Source: a virus
Length of the DNA stretch: 57,614 bases
Reading direction: 5' to 3' (one strand)
Virus record (IMG/VR): IMGVR_UViG_3300027833_000060
Span: 1 to 57,614 of that record
In this document: piece by piece, positions 48,842 through 57,141 of the stretch
Layout: every line of letters starts with the position of its first letter
How positions within the stretch are numbered: the first letter of the stretch is position 1
Notes under the pieces: model-generated
Databases searched by the model: none
What the model was told of the DNA's origin: nothing
Seen by the model: only the letters and a program-made list of their open reading frames with translations
Position numbers and translations under genes: made by a program

Positions 48842-48870
48842 TTGACTTGTATGTGTTCACGCGTTAGCAT
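48842..48870 (+). promoter_or_regulatory. Promoter of the packaging/head operon with internal operator
   Basis: -35 TTGACT (48842-48847), 17-base spacer, -10 TAGCAT (48865-48870). The palindrome TGTTCAC-GC-GTTAGCA (48854-48869) covers spacer and -10. The predicted start site is only about two bases before the ATG at 48879, where no ribosome site is seen, so the transcript may be leaderless. Confidence 0.65.
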
Positions 48871-48878
48871 CTGACACC

Positions 48879-49229
48879 ATGAGCAAACAACTGTACAAAG
48901 CAATAGACCCTACACAGGTCGATAAACCGATCTTGTCCCCTGCGGATATGCTGGCGATTGAAGAAGACCCGTCCAAAATGGAGACGGTAGCTCGAATGCT
49001 GGGCGCAGTTAACCTAGATAACTTGTTCCGCCATATGCAGAACCCCACAATAAACCCCATGGCCCGGATTGAGTTCCAAAAAATGCTGAATAAGCTCGGC
49101 AAACTGGAACCGGATACCAAAGCGGACAACATCGGTGGTGGACCACAGGTCATAATCAACATCACCCGCGCTAAGGACCGAGACGAAGCCATTACTATCG
49201 AAGGTCAGGCGCTCGACGATGCTACATGA
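48879..49229 (+). CDS. Terminase small subunit candidate (116 aa)
   Basis: The only gene between the promoter and terminase large subunit, overlapping the latter by 11 bases, which is the position of small terminases. The protein has an N-terminal segment YKAIDPTQVDKPILSPADML, a helical middle with MARIEFQKMLNKLGKL, and a C-terminal GGPQVIINITRAKD strand. The helical middle and the final strand match the oligomerisation and terminase-contact layout of small subunits, but no HTH is clear. It should recognise phage DNA for packaging. Confidence 0.6.
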   Translation: MSKQLYKAIDPTQVDKPILSPADMLAIEEDPSKMETVARMLGAVNLDNLFRHMQNPTINPMARIEFQKMLNKLGKLEPDTKADNIGGGPQVIINITRAKDRDEAITIEGQALDDAT

Positions 49230-50634
49230 AGTTAATTTTGAGGTTATCCGAAGCCTAGACGACTTTTTTTACTCGGAAAAATTCATATCCCTAGCTATTG
49301 GGCCGGTCGGATCGACTAAAACGACTGCCGGTATTATGAAAATCATGCACCATGCGGCACAGATGGCCCCGTGTAAGGACGGTATTAGACGTTCTAGGAC
49401 CATTTGGGTACGAAATACGCGTGAGCAGCTGCGAGATACGTCCATTCCGGACTTCCTCAAGTGGATTCCCGACGGTGTAATGGGTTCATTCCTCAAAACT
49501 GAGTACAAATTCGTCATAAAAATAGGCGATATTGAGTGCGAAGTGCTGTTTCGAGGGCTAGATGACGCCAATGACGTGCGAAGATTGCTGTCATTACAGG
49601 CTAGTTTCATCATATTTGACGAATTTAGAGAGATTCACCCCGACATTTACAACGCTGCACAAGGCCGAGTAGGTCGCTACCCAGACAAAATGATGAATGG
49701 GGTAGGGTGCGTCACTGACGACGGCAAATCCAATATGCACATCTGGGGGATGACAAACCCACCGGATATGGACACCTTTTGGGAAACTTTGCTGACTGAG
49801 CCGCCTGAGAACGTTCACGTGACGTTACAGCCCAGCGGTCTGTCCCCCGAAGCTGACTGGACACAGTTCCTGCCAGATGATTACTACGATAACCTCGCCC
49901 AAGGTAAGACTGAAGACTGGATCGACGTGTATATCAACGCGCAGTTCGGTAAATCATTGTCTGGTCTACCGGTGTTCCGCTCGTTTGACAGAGACGTGCA
50001 CGTTGCGAAGGCTCCGATGAAACCTATGTTCTCTGACGACCCGCTGATAATCGGTGTCGACGCAGGGTTAACTCCGGCGGCGGTGATTGGGCAGGTAGCG
50101 TACGATGGGCGCTTGATCGTTTACGATGCTAAAATATCTGACGGTATGGGCGCGTTACGTTTCGTACGAGAAGTGATAAAACCGCTACTTGTTAACAAGT
50201 TCCCCGGACGACGCTCGATGATTATTATTGATCCGGCAGCATTTCAGCGTGCTCAGACAGACGAGCGTACTGTGGCAGACATCTGGCGTAACGAAGGCTT
50301 TATGGTCAAGAGCGCTAAGACAAACTCAGTGGCCGCTAGGATCGCAGCGGTCGATAGGTTTATGACACGCGTCGTCGACGGTAAGCACGGCGTAGTGATA
50401 GACCCTGAAGGTGCGCTGCCACTCGTGCAGGCACTAGCGGGCAAGTACCGCTACAAAATAAACACGAAAGGCGTACGGGATGAGAGTCCTGAAAAATCGC
50501 ACCCATGGTCAGACGTAGCTGACGCCTTTCAGTATATGTGTCTTCACGCGGACGGCGGAGAGACATTTGGCGGGATGGCTATGATGGACGAACGCAGGGA
50601 GGTCGTAAAGGTCTCTTCACGCGGTTGGACGTAA
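49219..50634 (+). CDS. terL: Terminase large subunit (471 aa)
   Basis: The ATPase part has a deviant Walker A, G28-PVGST-K34-T35 (Thr where Gly usually precedes Lys), Walker B FIIFDEF near residues 130-136, and the coupling motif GMTNPP. The nuclease part shows GVDAGLTPAAV (first Asp), MIIIDPAAF and SHPWSDVADAFQYM (last Asp). The order and size match T7/HMO-2011-type large terminases that translocate DNA into the prohead and cut concatemers. The ATG overlaps the small subunit gene. It lies before portal, scaffold and capsid, the standard order. Confidence 0.93.
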   Translation: MLHEVNFEVIRSLDDFFYSEKFISLAIGPVGSTKTTAGIMKIMHHAAQMAPCKDGIRRSRTIWVRNTREQLRDTSIPDFLKWIPDGVMGSFLKTEYKFVIKIGDIECEVLFRGLDDANDVRRLLSLQASFIIFDEFREIHPDIYNAAQGRVGRYPDKMMNGVGCVTDDGKSNMHIWGMTNPPDMDTFWETLLTEPPENVHVTLQPSGLSPEADWTQFLPDDYYDNLAQGKTEDWIDVYINAQFGKSLSGLPVFRSFDRDVHVAKAPMKPMFSDDPLIIGVDAGLTPAAVIGQVAYDGRLIVYDAKISDGMGALRFVREVIKPLLVNKFPGRRSMIIIDPAAFQRAQTDERTVADIWRNEGFMVKSAKTNSVAARIAAVDRFMTRVVDGKHGVVIDPEGALPLVQALAGKYRYKINTKGVRDESPEKSHPWSDVADAFQYMCLHADGGETFGGMAMMDERREVVKVSSRGWT

Positions 50635-50636
50635 AG

Positions 50637-50667
50637 TGTTGACCTGTTAACAGATAGACGCTATTGT
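50637..50667 (+). promoter_or_regulatory. Promoter with operator before the portal gene
   Basis: -35 TTGACC (50639-50644), 17-base spacer, -10 TATTGT (50662-50667). The palindrome TGTTGAC-CT-GTTAACA (50637-50652) overlaps the -35. It lies immediately after the terminase stop. Confidence 0.6.
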
Positions 50668-50700
50668 ATCTATAGTATCGCACATGTGAGATAACATTTA

Positions 50701-52740
50701 ATGGCACTAGGTTCGCAGCTTATTCCTGTTGCGCGTGCCTCTGACCTAGAGGCCGCTGCACAGAGAGAGTCCGCTGAAAAGCAGATGACTCCAATGATAC
50801 AGGGTTTGGCATCGCATGTCCGCCGTCGGTGGGAAGTGATGCGTGACCATAAGCGTACGTCAATCGAAGACCGGTTGTCTGCGTGCGTTCGTGCGAGGAA
50901 TATGCAGTATGACCCAGCCAAGATGGCAGAGATACGTGAACAAGGCGGCTCAGAAATTTTTATGGGCATCGTTAGCACTAAGTGCCGGACTGCTACTGCT
51001 TGGTTGCGAGATACACTTCTAGGCACTGGGTCAGACAAGCCTTGGACAATTTCCGCTACTCCTATCCCCGAAGTTCCGCCCGAAGTCGCGGCAAACCTAC
51101 AACGCATTATGGCGGCAAACCTTCAGCAGTACTACGCTGCGGGTAATCAGCCGTTAGACCCCATGGAGCTTAGAGAACTCGCAGCCGGTATGAAAGATAC
51201 TGCTACGCGATCTATGAAGCATGAGGCCGAAAAACGCGTTGACCGTATGGAACTCAAGATGGAAGACCAGCTCACAGAGGGCGGCTGGGTAAAAGCTCTC
51301 TACGAATTTACGAACGATCTTGCGACGTTCCCGTTTGCTGTTCTAAAGGGTCCGATACCCCGCAAACGAAAAGCTATGAAGTATGTTAAAGGCGGTTTAT
51401 CCGCAGTTGACGTACTCCGTGACGAGTGGGAACGCGTAGACCCCTACAAATTCTTCTGGGCACCATGGGGCGATGATATACAGAACATGCCCGTTATGGA
51501 GCTACACCACTTAACACGTGAAGACCTTGAAGCGATGATCGGTGTTGAAGGCTACGACGAAGCAGCTATTCGTACACTCCTCGCTAACTTCGGTGCAGGC
51601 GGGTTCGAGTGGTTAGAGCACTACGATAGCGAGATGGAAGACGTAACAGATAAGAATTTTGATGACGCCAGTAGTGACGTTATCGCGGCTTTACAGTTAT
51701 GGGACTCTATTCCCGGCAAATTGCTAATCGAATGGGGTTTGTCAGAGGACGAGGTCGAAGACCCGCATCTGTCTTACCCGTGCGAAGTTTGGATGATTAA
51801 CAACGTTGTTGTTAAAGCTGTCCTAAATTACGACCCTCTAGGGCGTAAACCTTATTACCTCACTTCTTTCGAGAAGGTTCCCGGTCGTATAGATGGGAAC
51901 GGGGTAGCCGACCTGACTATTGATGCGCAGAACATGTGCAACGCCGCCGCCCGTGCGTTGGCAAACAATATGGGCATTTCATCTGGCCCACAGGTTGGCG
52001 TAAACGTAAGTCGTCTCCCAGCAGGGGAAGACATTACTCAGATGTACCCATGGAAGATATGGCAGTTTAAATCGTCAGAGTATGGCGATGCTTCTGCTCC
52101 TATGCAGTTCTTCCAACCAAATTCTAACGCAGGTGAGCTAATGGCTGTGTTCGAGAAGTTCATGGAACTTGCGGACGAAGTGTCAGGTATCCCTCGTTAT
52201 ATGACAGGCCAGCATGTTCCGGGCGCAGGACGTACGTCGTCCGGTCTGTCTATGCTTATTTCTAACGCAGGCAAGAGCATAAAGCAGGTTATCGGTAACG
52301 TTGATTTTGATGTGATAACCCCAATGCTAGAGCGCCAGTACCAGCGTAACCTACGGTACTCGGAAGATCAGGACTTAATTGGTGATGTACAAATTGTTGC
52401 ACGAGGCGCGATGTCGCTTGTCGTCAAAGAAGCTGAGGCTGTCCGTAAAAATGAGTTCCTCCGTCTTATTCTGGAGAGTCCTGTTGCGCAAGAAATTGTT
52501 GGACCTGCGGGTACGGCTGAACTCATGCGGGATTTGGCCGGTAATCTTAACACCAATGTTGACCGTCTTGTCCCTAGCCGAGAGGATATTGAAAAGCGGC
52601 AAGCCGAGCAGCAGCAGCAAATGATGATGATGCAGCAGCAGCAGGCAGCTACCCAAGGCCCAGCTAATTTACAAGAAGACGGAACAGAAAAAGGGGGTCG
52701 GCAGGACAACTTTATAAGCCCGCGCCCTAATGGACGTTAA
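50701..52740 (+). CDS. Portal protein (679 aa)
   Basis: Follows terminase and precedes scaffold and capsid. The sequence has WVKALYEFTNDLATFPFAVL, KFFWAPWGDDIQNMPVM, and the conserved portal stretch DEVSGIPRYMTGQ followed by GAGRTSSGLSMLISNAGK, typical of large podovirus-type portals. The size (679 residues) is within the range of such proteins. The C-terminus is rich in Gln and Met (two runs of Q). The protein should form the dodecameric ring at one capsid vertex through which DNA is pumped and to which the adaptors bind. Confidence 0.88.
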   Translation: MALGSQLIPVARASDLEAAAQRESAEKQMTPMIQGLASHVRRRWEVMRDHKRTSIEDRLSACVRARNMQYDPAKMAEIREQGGSEIFMGIVSTKCRTATAWLRDTLLGTGSDKPWTISATPIPEVPPEVAANLQRIMAANLQQYYAAGNQPLDPMELRELAAGMKDTATRSMKHEAEKRVDRMELKMEDQLTEGGWVKALYEFTNDLATFPFAVLKGPIPRKRKAMKYVKGGLSAVDVLRDEWERVDPYKFFWAPWGDDIQNMPVMELHHLTREDLEAMIGVEGYDEAAIRTLLANFGAGGFEWLEHYDSEMEDVTDKNFDDASSDVIAALQLWDSIPGKLLIEWGLSEDEVEDPHLSYPCEVWMINNVVVKAVLNYDPLGRKPYYLTSFEKVPGRIDGNGVADLTIDAQNMCNAAARALANNMGISSGPQVGVNVSRLPAGEDITQMYPWKIWQFKSSEYGDASAPMQFFQPNSNAGELMAVFEKFMELADEVSGIPRYMTGQHVPGAGRTSSGLSMLISNAGKSIKQVIGNVDFDVITPMLERQYQRNLRYSEDQDLIGDVQIVARGAMSLVVKEAEAVRKNEFLRLILESPVAQEIVGPAGTAELMRDLAGNLNTNVDRLVPSREDIEKRQAEQQQQMMMMQQQQAATQGPANLQEDGTEKGGRQDNFISPRPNGR

Positions 52741-52750
52741 TGTGTCTATC

Positions 52751-52781
52751 TGTTGACACGTTAACACATATGATATACTTT
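52751..52781 (+). promoter_or_regulatory. Promoter with operator before the 82-aa gene
   Basis: -35 TTGACA (52753-52758) inside the palindrome TGTTGAC-AC-GTTAACA (52751-52766). The -10 is TATACT (52774-52779, preceded by TG as an extended -10, 15-base spacer) or TACTTT at a 17-base spacer. The predicted start lies within a few bases of the ATG at 52788, so the mRNA may lack a leader. Confidence 0.6.
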
Positions 52782-52787
52782 TAAGAT

Positions 52788-53036
52788 ATGATTGACTTAA
52801 ACAATGTAGATAAACAAGCCGTTACAGCCCTGACTAGGCTGAGAGAACCCGGCAATGACGCATTATTTAGGTTACTGGAGGCCGAATTAGAAACCTCCAA
52901 GCAGAAGCTAGTACACGCAATCGACATGGTCCAAGTCCACCGATTGCAAGGACGAGCGGAAGCATTTGAAGATTTACTGAACGCCGTCATAGACGCGCCG
53001 AAGGTAGAAAAACGCGCTTATGCGCAAAATACGTGA
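52788..53036 (+). CDS. Hypothetical protein between portal and scaffold (82 aa)
   Basis: The product MIDLNNVDKQAVTALTRLRE continues with a helical ALFRLLEAELETSKQKLVHA and QGRAEAFEDLLNAV. It looks like a compact helical protein. Small genes at this position occur in marine phages between portal and scaffold. The function is unknown; a head-assembly role follows from position. The ATG lies right behind the promoter without a recognisable ribosome site. Confidence 0.6.
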   Translation: MIDLNNVDKQAVTALTRLREPGNDALFRLLEAELETSKQKLVHAIDMVQVHRLQGRAEAFEDLLNAVIDAPKVEKRAYAQNT

Positions 53037-53106
53037 AGCACACCATAACGGGAACAGCATACCCACGGGACGCTAGGAACAGAGTTGGTGCTTTAAGGAG
53101 AGAAAC

Positions 53107-54102
53107 ATGGCATTGCCAAGACAGGTGCAAGCTCAGCTTGCTGAAGTGGAAGAACTAGAGAAAACGCTAAACGCCCAAACGGAAGCACCAAAGAAAAAGA
53201 AGGCAAAAGAGCCTAAAGTTTCAGAGGTAACACCCGAGGATACCGAGGCAGAAGTACCAGTAGAAGCTGAAGCAGCAGTAGAACCTGAAGAAGCGAAGCC
53301 AGCTGACACGTCACCGACGGACGTAGCGGACGAATTTGAGCAGAAGTACAAAACCCTACGCGGGAAGTACGATGCTGAAGTCCCTCGCTTGCACTCGCAA
53401 GTTAAGGACTTAACGGCTAAACTGAACAACCTCTCTGAGAGTTTGGCAGCGAAGCCCAAAGAGCCGACGAAGCCGAAGGAGAAAGTCAGTTATGTGACCG
53501 ATGAAGATCGAGCCGAATTTGGTGAAGAACTGATAGGCGTTCAGCGTCGTGTTGCGCAGGAAGTGTCTCAAGAATATGAGGGACGTTTTGAGCAGCAAAG
53601 CGCGATTATCGAACAGCTTCAAAAACAACTGAAGCAGACTGGTAATCAGGTTGGAGAGATGAGTTTTTCTCAGAAACTGTCCCAGATAGTTCCTGATTTT
53701 GCTAGTATCGACAATGATGAACGTTGGGTAGAGTGGTTAAACGAGTATGATCCCATGCTTCGTGGCCCTCGCCGAGATCAGGCGGCACAGGCGTTTAATA
53801 CTGGAGACGCTGAAGCAGTAGCACATTACGTGAAACTGTGGAAAGAATCTCTAGGGCCAGATGTGCCACAAGAGCGTCAGACTCGCCAAGCCGAACTCGA
53901 GAAACAGGTTGCGCCTAATCGTTCAGCGAATTCCGCGACAACGAAGAGTGTAGGAAAAGACGCTAAATTTTACTCTGAAAGAGAAATTGCAGCTGCTTGG
54001 AACAAAATACGCACTTTGAATACGCGGCATAAGTACGATGAAGCCACAAAACTTGAAGCAGATATAACAACTGCGTATCTTGAAGGCCGTGTACGAGCGT
54101 AA
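53107..54102 (+). CDS. Scaffolding protein (331 aa)
   Basis: AAGGAGAGAAAC precedes the ATG. The protein is hydrophilic and helical: an N-terminal coiled coil (QVQAQLAEVEELEKTLNAQT), a low-complexity acidic and Ala/Pro/Glu-rich stretch (about residues 40-75), further coiled coil (KTLRGKYDAEVPRLHSQVKD) and a mixed C-terminal third. This composition and its place immediately before the capsid gene are those of internal scaffolding proteins that guide prohead assembly and leave the shell. No protease motif is present. Confidence 0.78.
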   Translation: MALPRQVQAQLAEVEELEKTLNAQTEAPKKKKAKEPKVSEVTPEDTEAEVPVEAEAAVEPEEAKPADTSPTDVADEFEQKYKTLRGKYDAEVPRLHSQVKDLTAKLNNLSESLAAKPKEPTKPKEKVSYVTDEDRAEFGEELIGVQRRVAQEVSQEYEGRFEQQSAIIEQLQKQLKQTGNQVGEMSFSQKLSQIVPDFASIDNDERWVEWLNEYDPMLRGPRRDQAAQAFNTGDAEAVAHYVKLWKESLGPDVPQERQTRQAELEKQVAPNRSANSATTKSVGKDAKFYSEREIAAAWNKIRTLNTRHKYDEATKLEADITTAYLEGRVRA

Positions 54103-54105
54103 ACG

Positions 54106-54121
54106 TGTTAACAAGTAAGCA
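54106..54121. promoter_or_regulatory. Operator palindrome TGTTAAC-AA-GTAAGCA before the capsid gene
   Basis: Thirteen of fourteen arm positions fit the dispersed palindrome. It lies between the scaffold stop and the capsid ribosome site. No convincing promoter overlaps it, so it may act on read-through transcription. Confidence 0.55.
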
Positions 54122-54159
54122 GCTGTTAGTAACCAACTTAAACTAATAGGAGGCCAATT

Positions 54160-55170
54160 ATGGCTGCTGTATTCCCCGTCGTAGGCTCAGGCTCATTCGA
54201 CACAAACCCGTCTTATTCGGGTGCATTTATTCCACAACTGTGGTCTAACAAACTCAACGCTAAGTTCTACGCGAACACCATGATGACTGAAATCGCCAAC
54301 ACTGATTGGGAAGGCGAGATCAAAAACCAAGGTGATACCATTCGTATCCGTACTGCTCCGTCGATCACGATCAACGATTATGCAGGCGCTGGAACTACCC
54401 TTTCCTCTGAAGTCCCTACTCCGATCTTCCTTGATATGCAGATCAACAAGGGTAAATACTTCAGCGTACAGGTAAACGACGTACTTGCTCACCAAGCCGA
54501 TATGGACATGATGAACATGTTCACGGACGACGCTGCTAAGCAGTTGAAGATCAACATTGAAAACGAATGTTTCTTTAACTGGTTCGTAACTGAAGGTGCT
54601 CACTCAAGCAACACTGGCGCAACTGCCGGTGCTTTGTCTTCCGAGTACAACCTAGGTACTGACGTTGCTCCTGTCGACCAAGCTACTCCTAAGAACGTAT
54701 TAGACGCGATCCTTCGTATGTCTGCTGCTCTTGACGAGCAAAACGTTCCAGAAGAGGGCCGTTGGTTGATCTTGTCGCCTTTCGACCGCCAGTTGCTTAT
54801 GCAAACTGACATCGCTCAGGCGTACTTCACAGGAGATGCTTCAAGCACTATCCGTACTGGTAAGATCGGTATGCTAGATCGCTTTGAAGTTTACGTTTCT
54901 AACCTTCTCCCTAAGGGCGCTGCTGCTAAAGCATTGGTTCCGGGTCTAGCCGCTACTTCAGGCGGTGCTACTGTAACAAACGCTAAGAACCGTCGTATGA
55001 TGGTTGCTGGCACGAAGAGCGCTTGTGCGTTCGCGTCACAGATCAGCAAGACTGAGCCATTACGTAATCAAACTGACTTTGGAGACATCGTCAGGGGTCT
55101 AGCCGTTTATGGCCGCAAGGTCATTAAGCCTGAGGCTTTGATTACTACTATTGTTGGCGCTGCGTCTTAA
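54160..55170 (+). CDS. Major capsid protein (336 aa)
   Basis: AGGAGG precedes the ATG. The protein opens MAAVFPVVGSGSFDTNPSYS, continues with FIPQLWSNKLNAKFYANTMM, and has DTIRIRTAPSITINDYAGAG and FFNWFVTEGAH, then WLILSPFDRQLLMQTDIAQAYF. This belongs to the HK97-fold capsid group of N4- and HMO-2011-type podoviruses. It is codon-optimised compared with neighbours (ample GCT/CTT-type codons), as expected for the most abundant protein. A terminator immediately follows, giving this gene the 3' end of the most abundant late transcript. Confidence 0.9.
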   Translation: MAAVFPVVGSGSFDTNPSYSGAFIPQLWSNKLNAKFYANTMMTEIANTDWEGEIKNQGDTIRIRTAPSITINDYAGAGTTLSSEVPTPIFLDMQINKGKYFSVQVNDVLAHQADMDMMNMFTDDAAKQLKINIENECFFNWFVTEGAHSSNTGATAGALSSEYNLGTDVAPVDQATPKNVLDAILRMSAALDEQNVPEEGRWLILSPFDRQLLMQTDIAQAYFTGDASSTIRTGKIGMLDRFEVYVSNLLPKGAAAKALVPGLAATSGGATVTNAKNRRMMVAGTKSACAFASQISKTEPLRNQTDFGDIVRGLAVYGRKVIKPEALITTIVGAAS

Positions 55171-55178
55171 TAGCCTTT

Positions 55179-55205
55179 GAGGGGGGGTTCGCCCCCCTTC
55201 TTTTA
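55179..55205 (+). terminator. Strong UUCG terminator after the capsid gene
   Basis: Seven G and six C residues close a TTCG tetraloop, extended by G-C, A-T and G-T pairs to nine base pairs, and followed by TTTT (55201-55204). The stem is very stable. It probably limits read-through to the downstream adaptor genes and raises capsid mRNA levels relative to them. Confidence 0.85.
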
Positions 55206-55220
55206 ACGTAGGAGGTTATT

Positions 55221-55454
55221 ATGGAAGTATTTCAGTTTATTAACGCCGTAGGAGCAGAGGTTGTTGCTAACAAAGCAGTAGCTAAAGTCGACGGTTCACG
55301 CGTGGTTGTAGCCCAAGTAATCGGCGACAAGATGGTTCTAACCGCCGAAGGCGAAGAGATGGCTAAGACTATAAAGCCTACTCCTGCACCTAAAGCGACG
55401 AGTTCCAAGTCAAAGACAGCTAAGACTACTCCTGCACCCAAATCCAGCGAATAG
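55221..55454 (+). CDS. Small hypothetical protein downstream of capsid (77 aa)
   Basis: TAGGAGG precedes the ATG. The product has a short globular start (MEVFQFINAVGAEVVANKAV) and a Lys/Pro/Ala/Thr/Ser-rich tail with two copies of TKTTPAPK-like phrases (TIKPTPAPKA, AKTTPAPKSS). A head-decoration or head-tail connector role would fit the position, but no family is recognised. Confidence 0.5.
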   Translation: MEVFQFINAVGAEVVANKAVAKVDGSRVVVAQVIGDKMVLTAEGEEMAKTIKPTPAPKATSSKSKTAKTTPAPKSSE

Positions 55455-55464
55455 GGGGTAACGG

Positions 55465-56166
55465 ATGTCTACCGTAAAAGTCACGGACATTATTAGACGA
55501 GTAGAGGATGTCCTTCAGGACACCAATATTCGATGGCCGCGTACGGAATTGCAGAACTGGATGAACGAGTCTTATCTCGCCATTACTCTCGCACGTCCTG
55601 ACGCAAACGCAAAAGCTGGTACATTTACATGTGCCGCAGGTACGCGACAAACGCTGACCAAGACAGGCGGCGGCGGTTATCCATCCGCACTACGCCTCTT
55701 AGATGTAACGCGTAACTTAGCCAGCACTTCAGGGTATAAGGTAATTCGCCTTGTTGCTCGTAGTGTTCTGGACGATCAGCGTCCTGCATGGCACGCTGAG
55801 ACTGGTACGACAGCTATCCAGCACTTCACGTTTGACCCACGCCAACCGAAAGAGTTCTTTGTCTATCCACCGGCTACAGCAGCCGCTGAGATTGAAGTTG
55901 TTTACACGGATTCTCCGGGCGCAACTGCACTGACAGAGTCTCAACTCGATCCGGCAGGTTCAGACACAACAGTTATTTTGTTGGACGACATTTATATGTC
56001 TCCGATGATAGACTGGATACTGTACAGAGCGTACTCGAAAGACGCTGAATACGGTGCCAACGAGCAACGTGCGCAGGCGGCATATGGTGCGTTTAACGCA
56101 GCTCTGACCACTAAAAACCAAGTAGACTCGGCGGTATCACCCGCTAACATGAGTTCGGTGACTTAA
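55465..56166 (+). CDS. Head-tail adaptor protein, DUF6682-like (233 aa)
   Basis: Opens MSTVKVTDIIRRVEDVLQDT followed by RWPRTELQNWMNESYLAITL, then a strand-rich middle and a C-terminal helical part with DWILYRAYSKDAEYGANEQRAQAAY. This pattern (helical N-terminus with W..TEL..W.N) is the DUF6682 phage adaptor family that docks under the portal ring in podoviruses. The GGTAACGG region precedes the ATG. The gene order portal, scaffold, capsid, adaptor, adaptor supports the role. Confidence 0.72.
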   Translation: MSTVKVTDIIRRVEDVLQDTNIRWPRTELQNWMNESYLAITLARPDANAKAGTFTCAAGTRQTLTKTGGGGYPSALRLLDVTRNLASTSGYKVIRLVARSVLDDQRPAWHAETGTTAIQHFTFDPRQPKEFFVYPPATAAAEIEVVYTDSPGATALTESQLDPAGSDTTVILLDDIYMSPMIDWILYRAYSKDAEYGANEQRAQAAYGAFNAALTTKNQVDSAVSPANMSSVT

Positions 56167-56167
56167 T

Positions 56168-56806
56168 ATGGCAGTAGCATGGGCTAATTTCCTTCCGTAC
56201 GTTCAGCCCATTCTTCCGGGCTGCCCGGAAATAATCATCGAATCTCATCTGCAAGAAGCCGCAGCGGAGTTTTGCGCCGTAAGTAATATATGGCGTTATG
56301 ATATTGATAAGGACTACACCAGTAAAAATACGGGTGAGTACGAGATCGAAGTTCCTACCCGTTCCGTTCTGGAGGACATATTGGTCCTCTATGTTAACGG
56401 ACAGCCAATCCACCGAGTATCAGACCGCCATTTCGATTTACCCAGTGGGGCTGAAAACGGACGCCCCATGTCTTTTAGTATCTACCAAGACGCGCAAATA
56501 AGGTTCTACCCAACCCCCGACGGCAAGTACGAGTTCGAGGGAACAGGTGTTATTAAACCTTCTTTGTCAGCAACAGGCGTAGAAGACTTTATCTTTGAGA
56601 CGCACGGGCGATCTATCGCTTGTGGAGCTATCTACCGACTGGCGATAATTCCGGGCAAGGAATGGACCAATCCTGAACTTGCCGCTTACTATAAATCAGA
56701 ATTCTACAAACACGCCACAGACGCGAAAGGACGTGACACACGTCGCGCTAGTCTCCGCGCTAAAATGGTTGGGTTTGACAAAGCCAGCGTTCGCAGGGGG
56801 ATTTAA
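56168..56806 (+). CDS. Second adaptor / tail-tube-associated protein (212 aa)
   Basis: Begins two bases after the preceding stop. The sequence (MAVAWANFLPYVQPILPGCP, then EIIIESHLQEAAAEFCAVSNIW, IFETHGRSIACGAIYRL) resembles the second adaptor/head-completion protein that follows DUF6682 genes in podovirus-like phages. Helical N-terminus, beta-rich middle (YEFEGTGVIKPSL) and basic C-terminus. It likely links portal/adaptor rings to the tail nozzle. Confidence 0.6.
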   Translation: MAVAWANFLPYVQPILPGCPEIIIESHLQEAAAEFCAVSNIWRYDIDKDYTSKNTGEYEIEVPTRSVLEDILVLYVNGQPIHRVSDRHFDLPSGAENGRPMSFSIYQDAQIRFYPTPDGKYEFEGTGVIKPSLSATGVEDFIFETHGRSIACGAIYRLAIIPGKEWTNPELAAYYKSEFYKHATDAKGRDTRRASLRAKMVGFDKASVRRGI

Positions 56807-57141
56807 TGGCTCAGGTATTTAAGTATGTGCAAGGCGATACAGGGCCACAAATTCGTGTAACGCTAACAAACGAAGACGATAACGCACCGGTTGATCTAAC
56901 CAGTGCAACAGTGACGCTGCACTTCCGCGAGGCGGGAGCAGAAAGCGTTCTATTTTCTCGAGCATTTTTTATTAACCCCGATACAGCGTCTAACGGTGTC
57001 GCGGTTCTTCAGTGGGCAACAGACGACCTCGAAGTCGACGCTGGAACCTACGAAGGTGAAATTGAAGTTGTTCGGAGTAGCGGTGTTCGTGAAACCCTCT
57101 TCGACAAACTGAAGTTTAAAATCCGGGAGGACTTCGCGTGA
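56806..57141 (+). CDS. BppU-like N-terminal domain protein (111 aa)
   Basis: ATG shares a base with the preceding stop (TAATG). The sequence has YVQGDTGPQIRVTLTNEDDN followed by PVDLTSATVTLHFREAGAES and a strand-rich end. This is the BppU N-terminal baseplate-attachment fold (phrase QGDTGP.I..TL.....PVDLTGATV...). In lactococcal phages it docks receptor-binding proteins; here it likely connects a fibre to the tail. The stop overlaps the GTG of the next gene. Confidence 0.7.
   Translation: MAQVFKYVQGDTGPQIRVTLTNEDDNAPVDLTSATVTLHFREAGAESVLFSRAFFINPDTASNGVAVLQWATDDLEVDAGTYEGEIEVVRSSGVRETLFDKLKFKIREDFA

Noticed and set aside
48658-48867. Plus-strand 69-codon frame over the G-rich tract
   Set aside because: Its Gly-rich start is an effect of the G runs, and it overlaps the terminase promoter.
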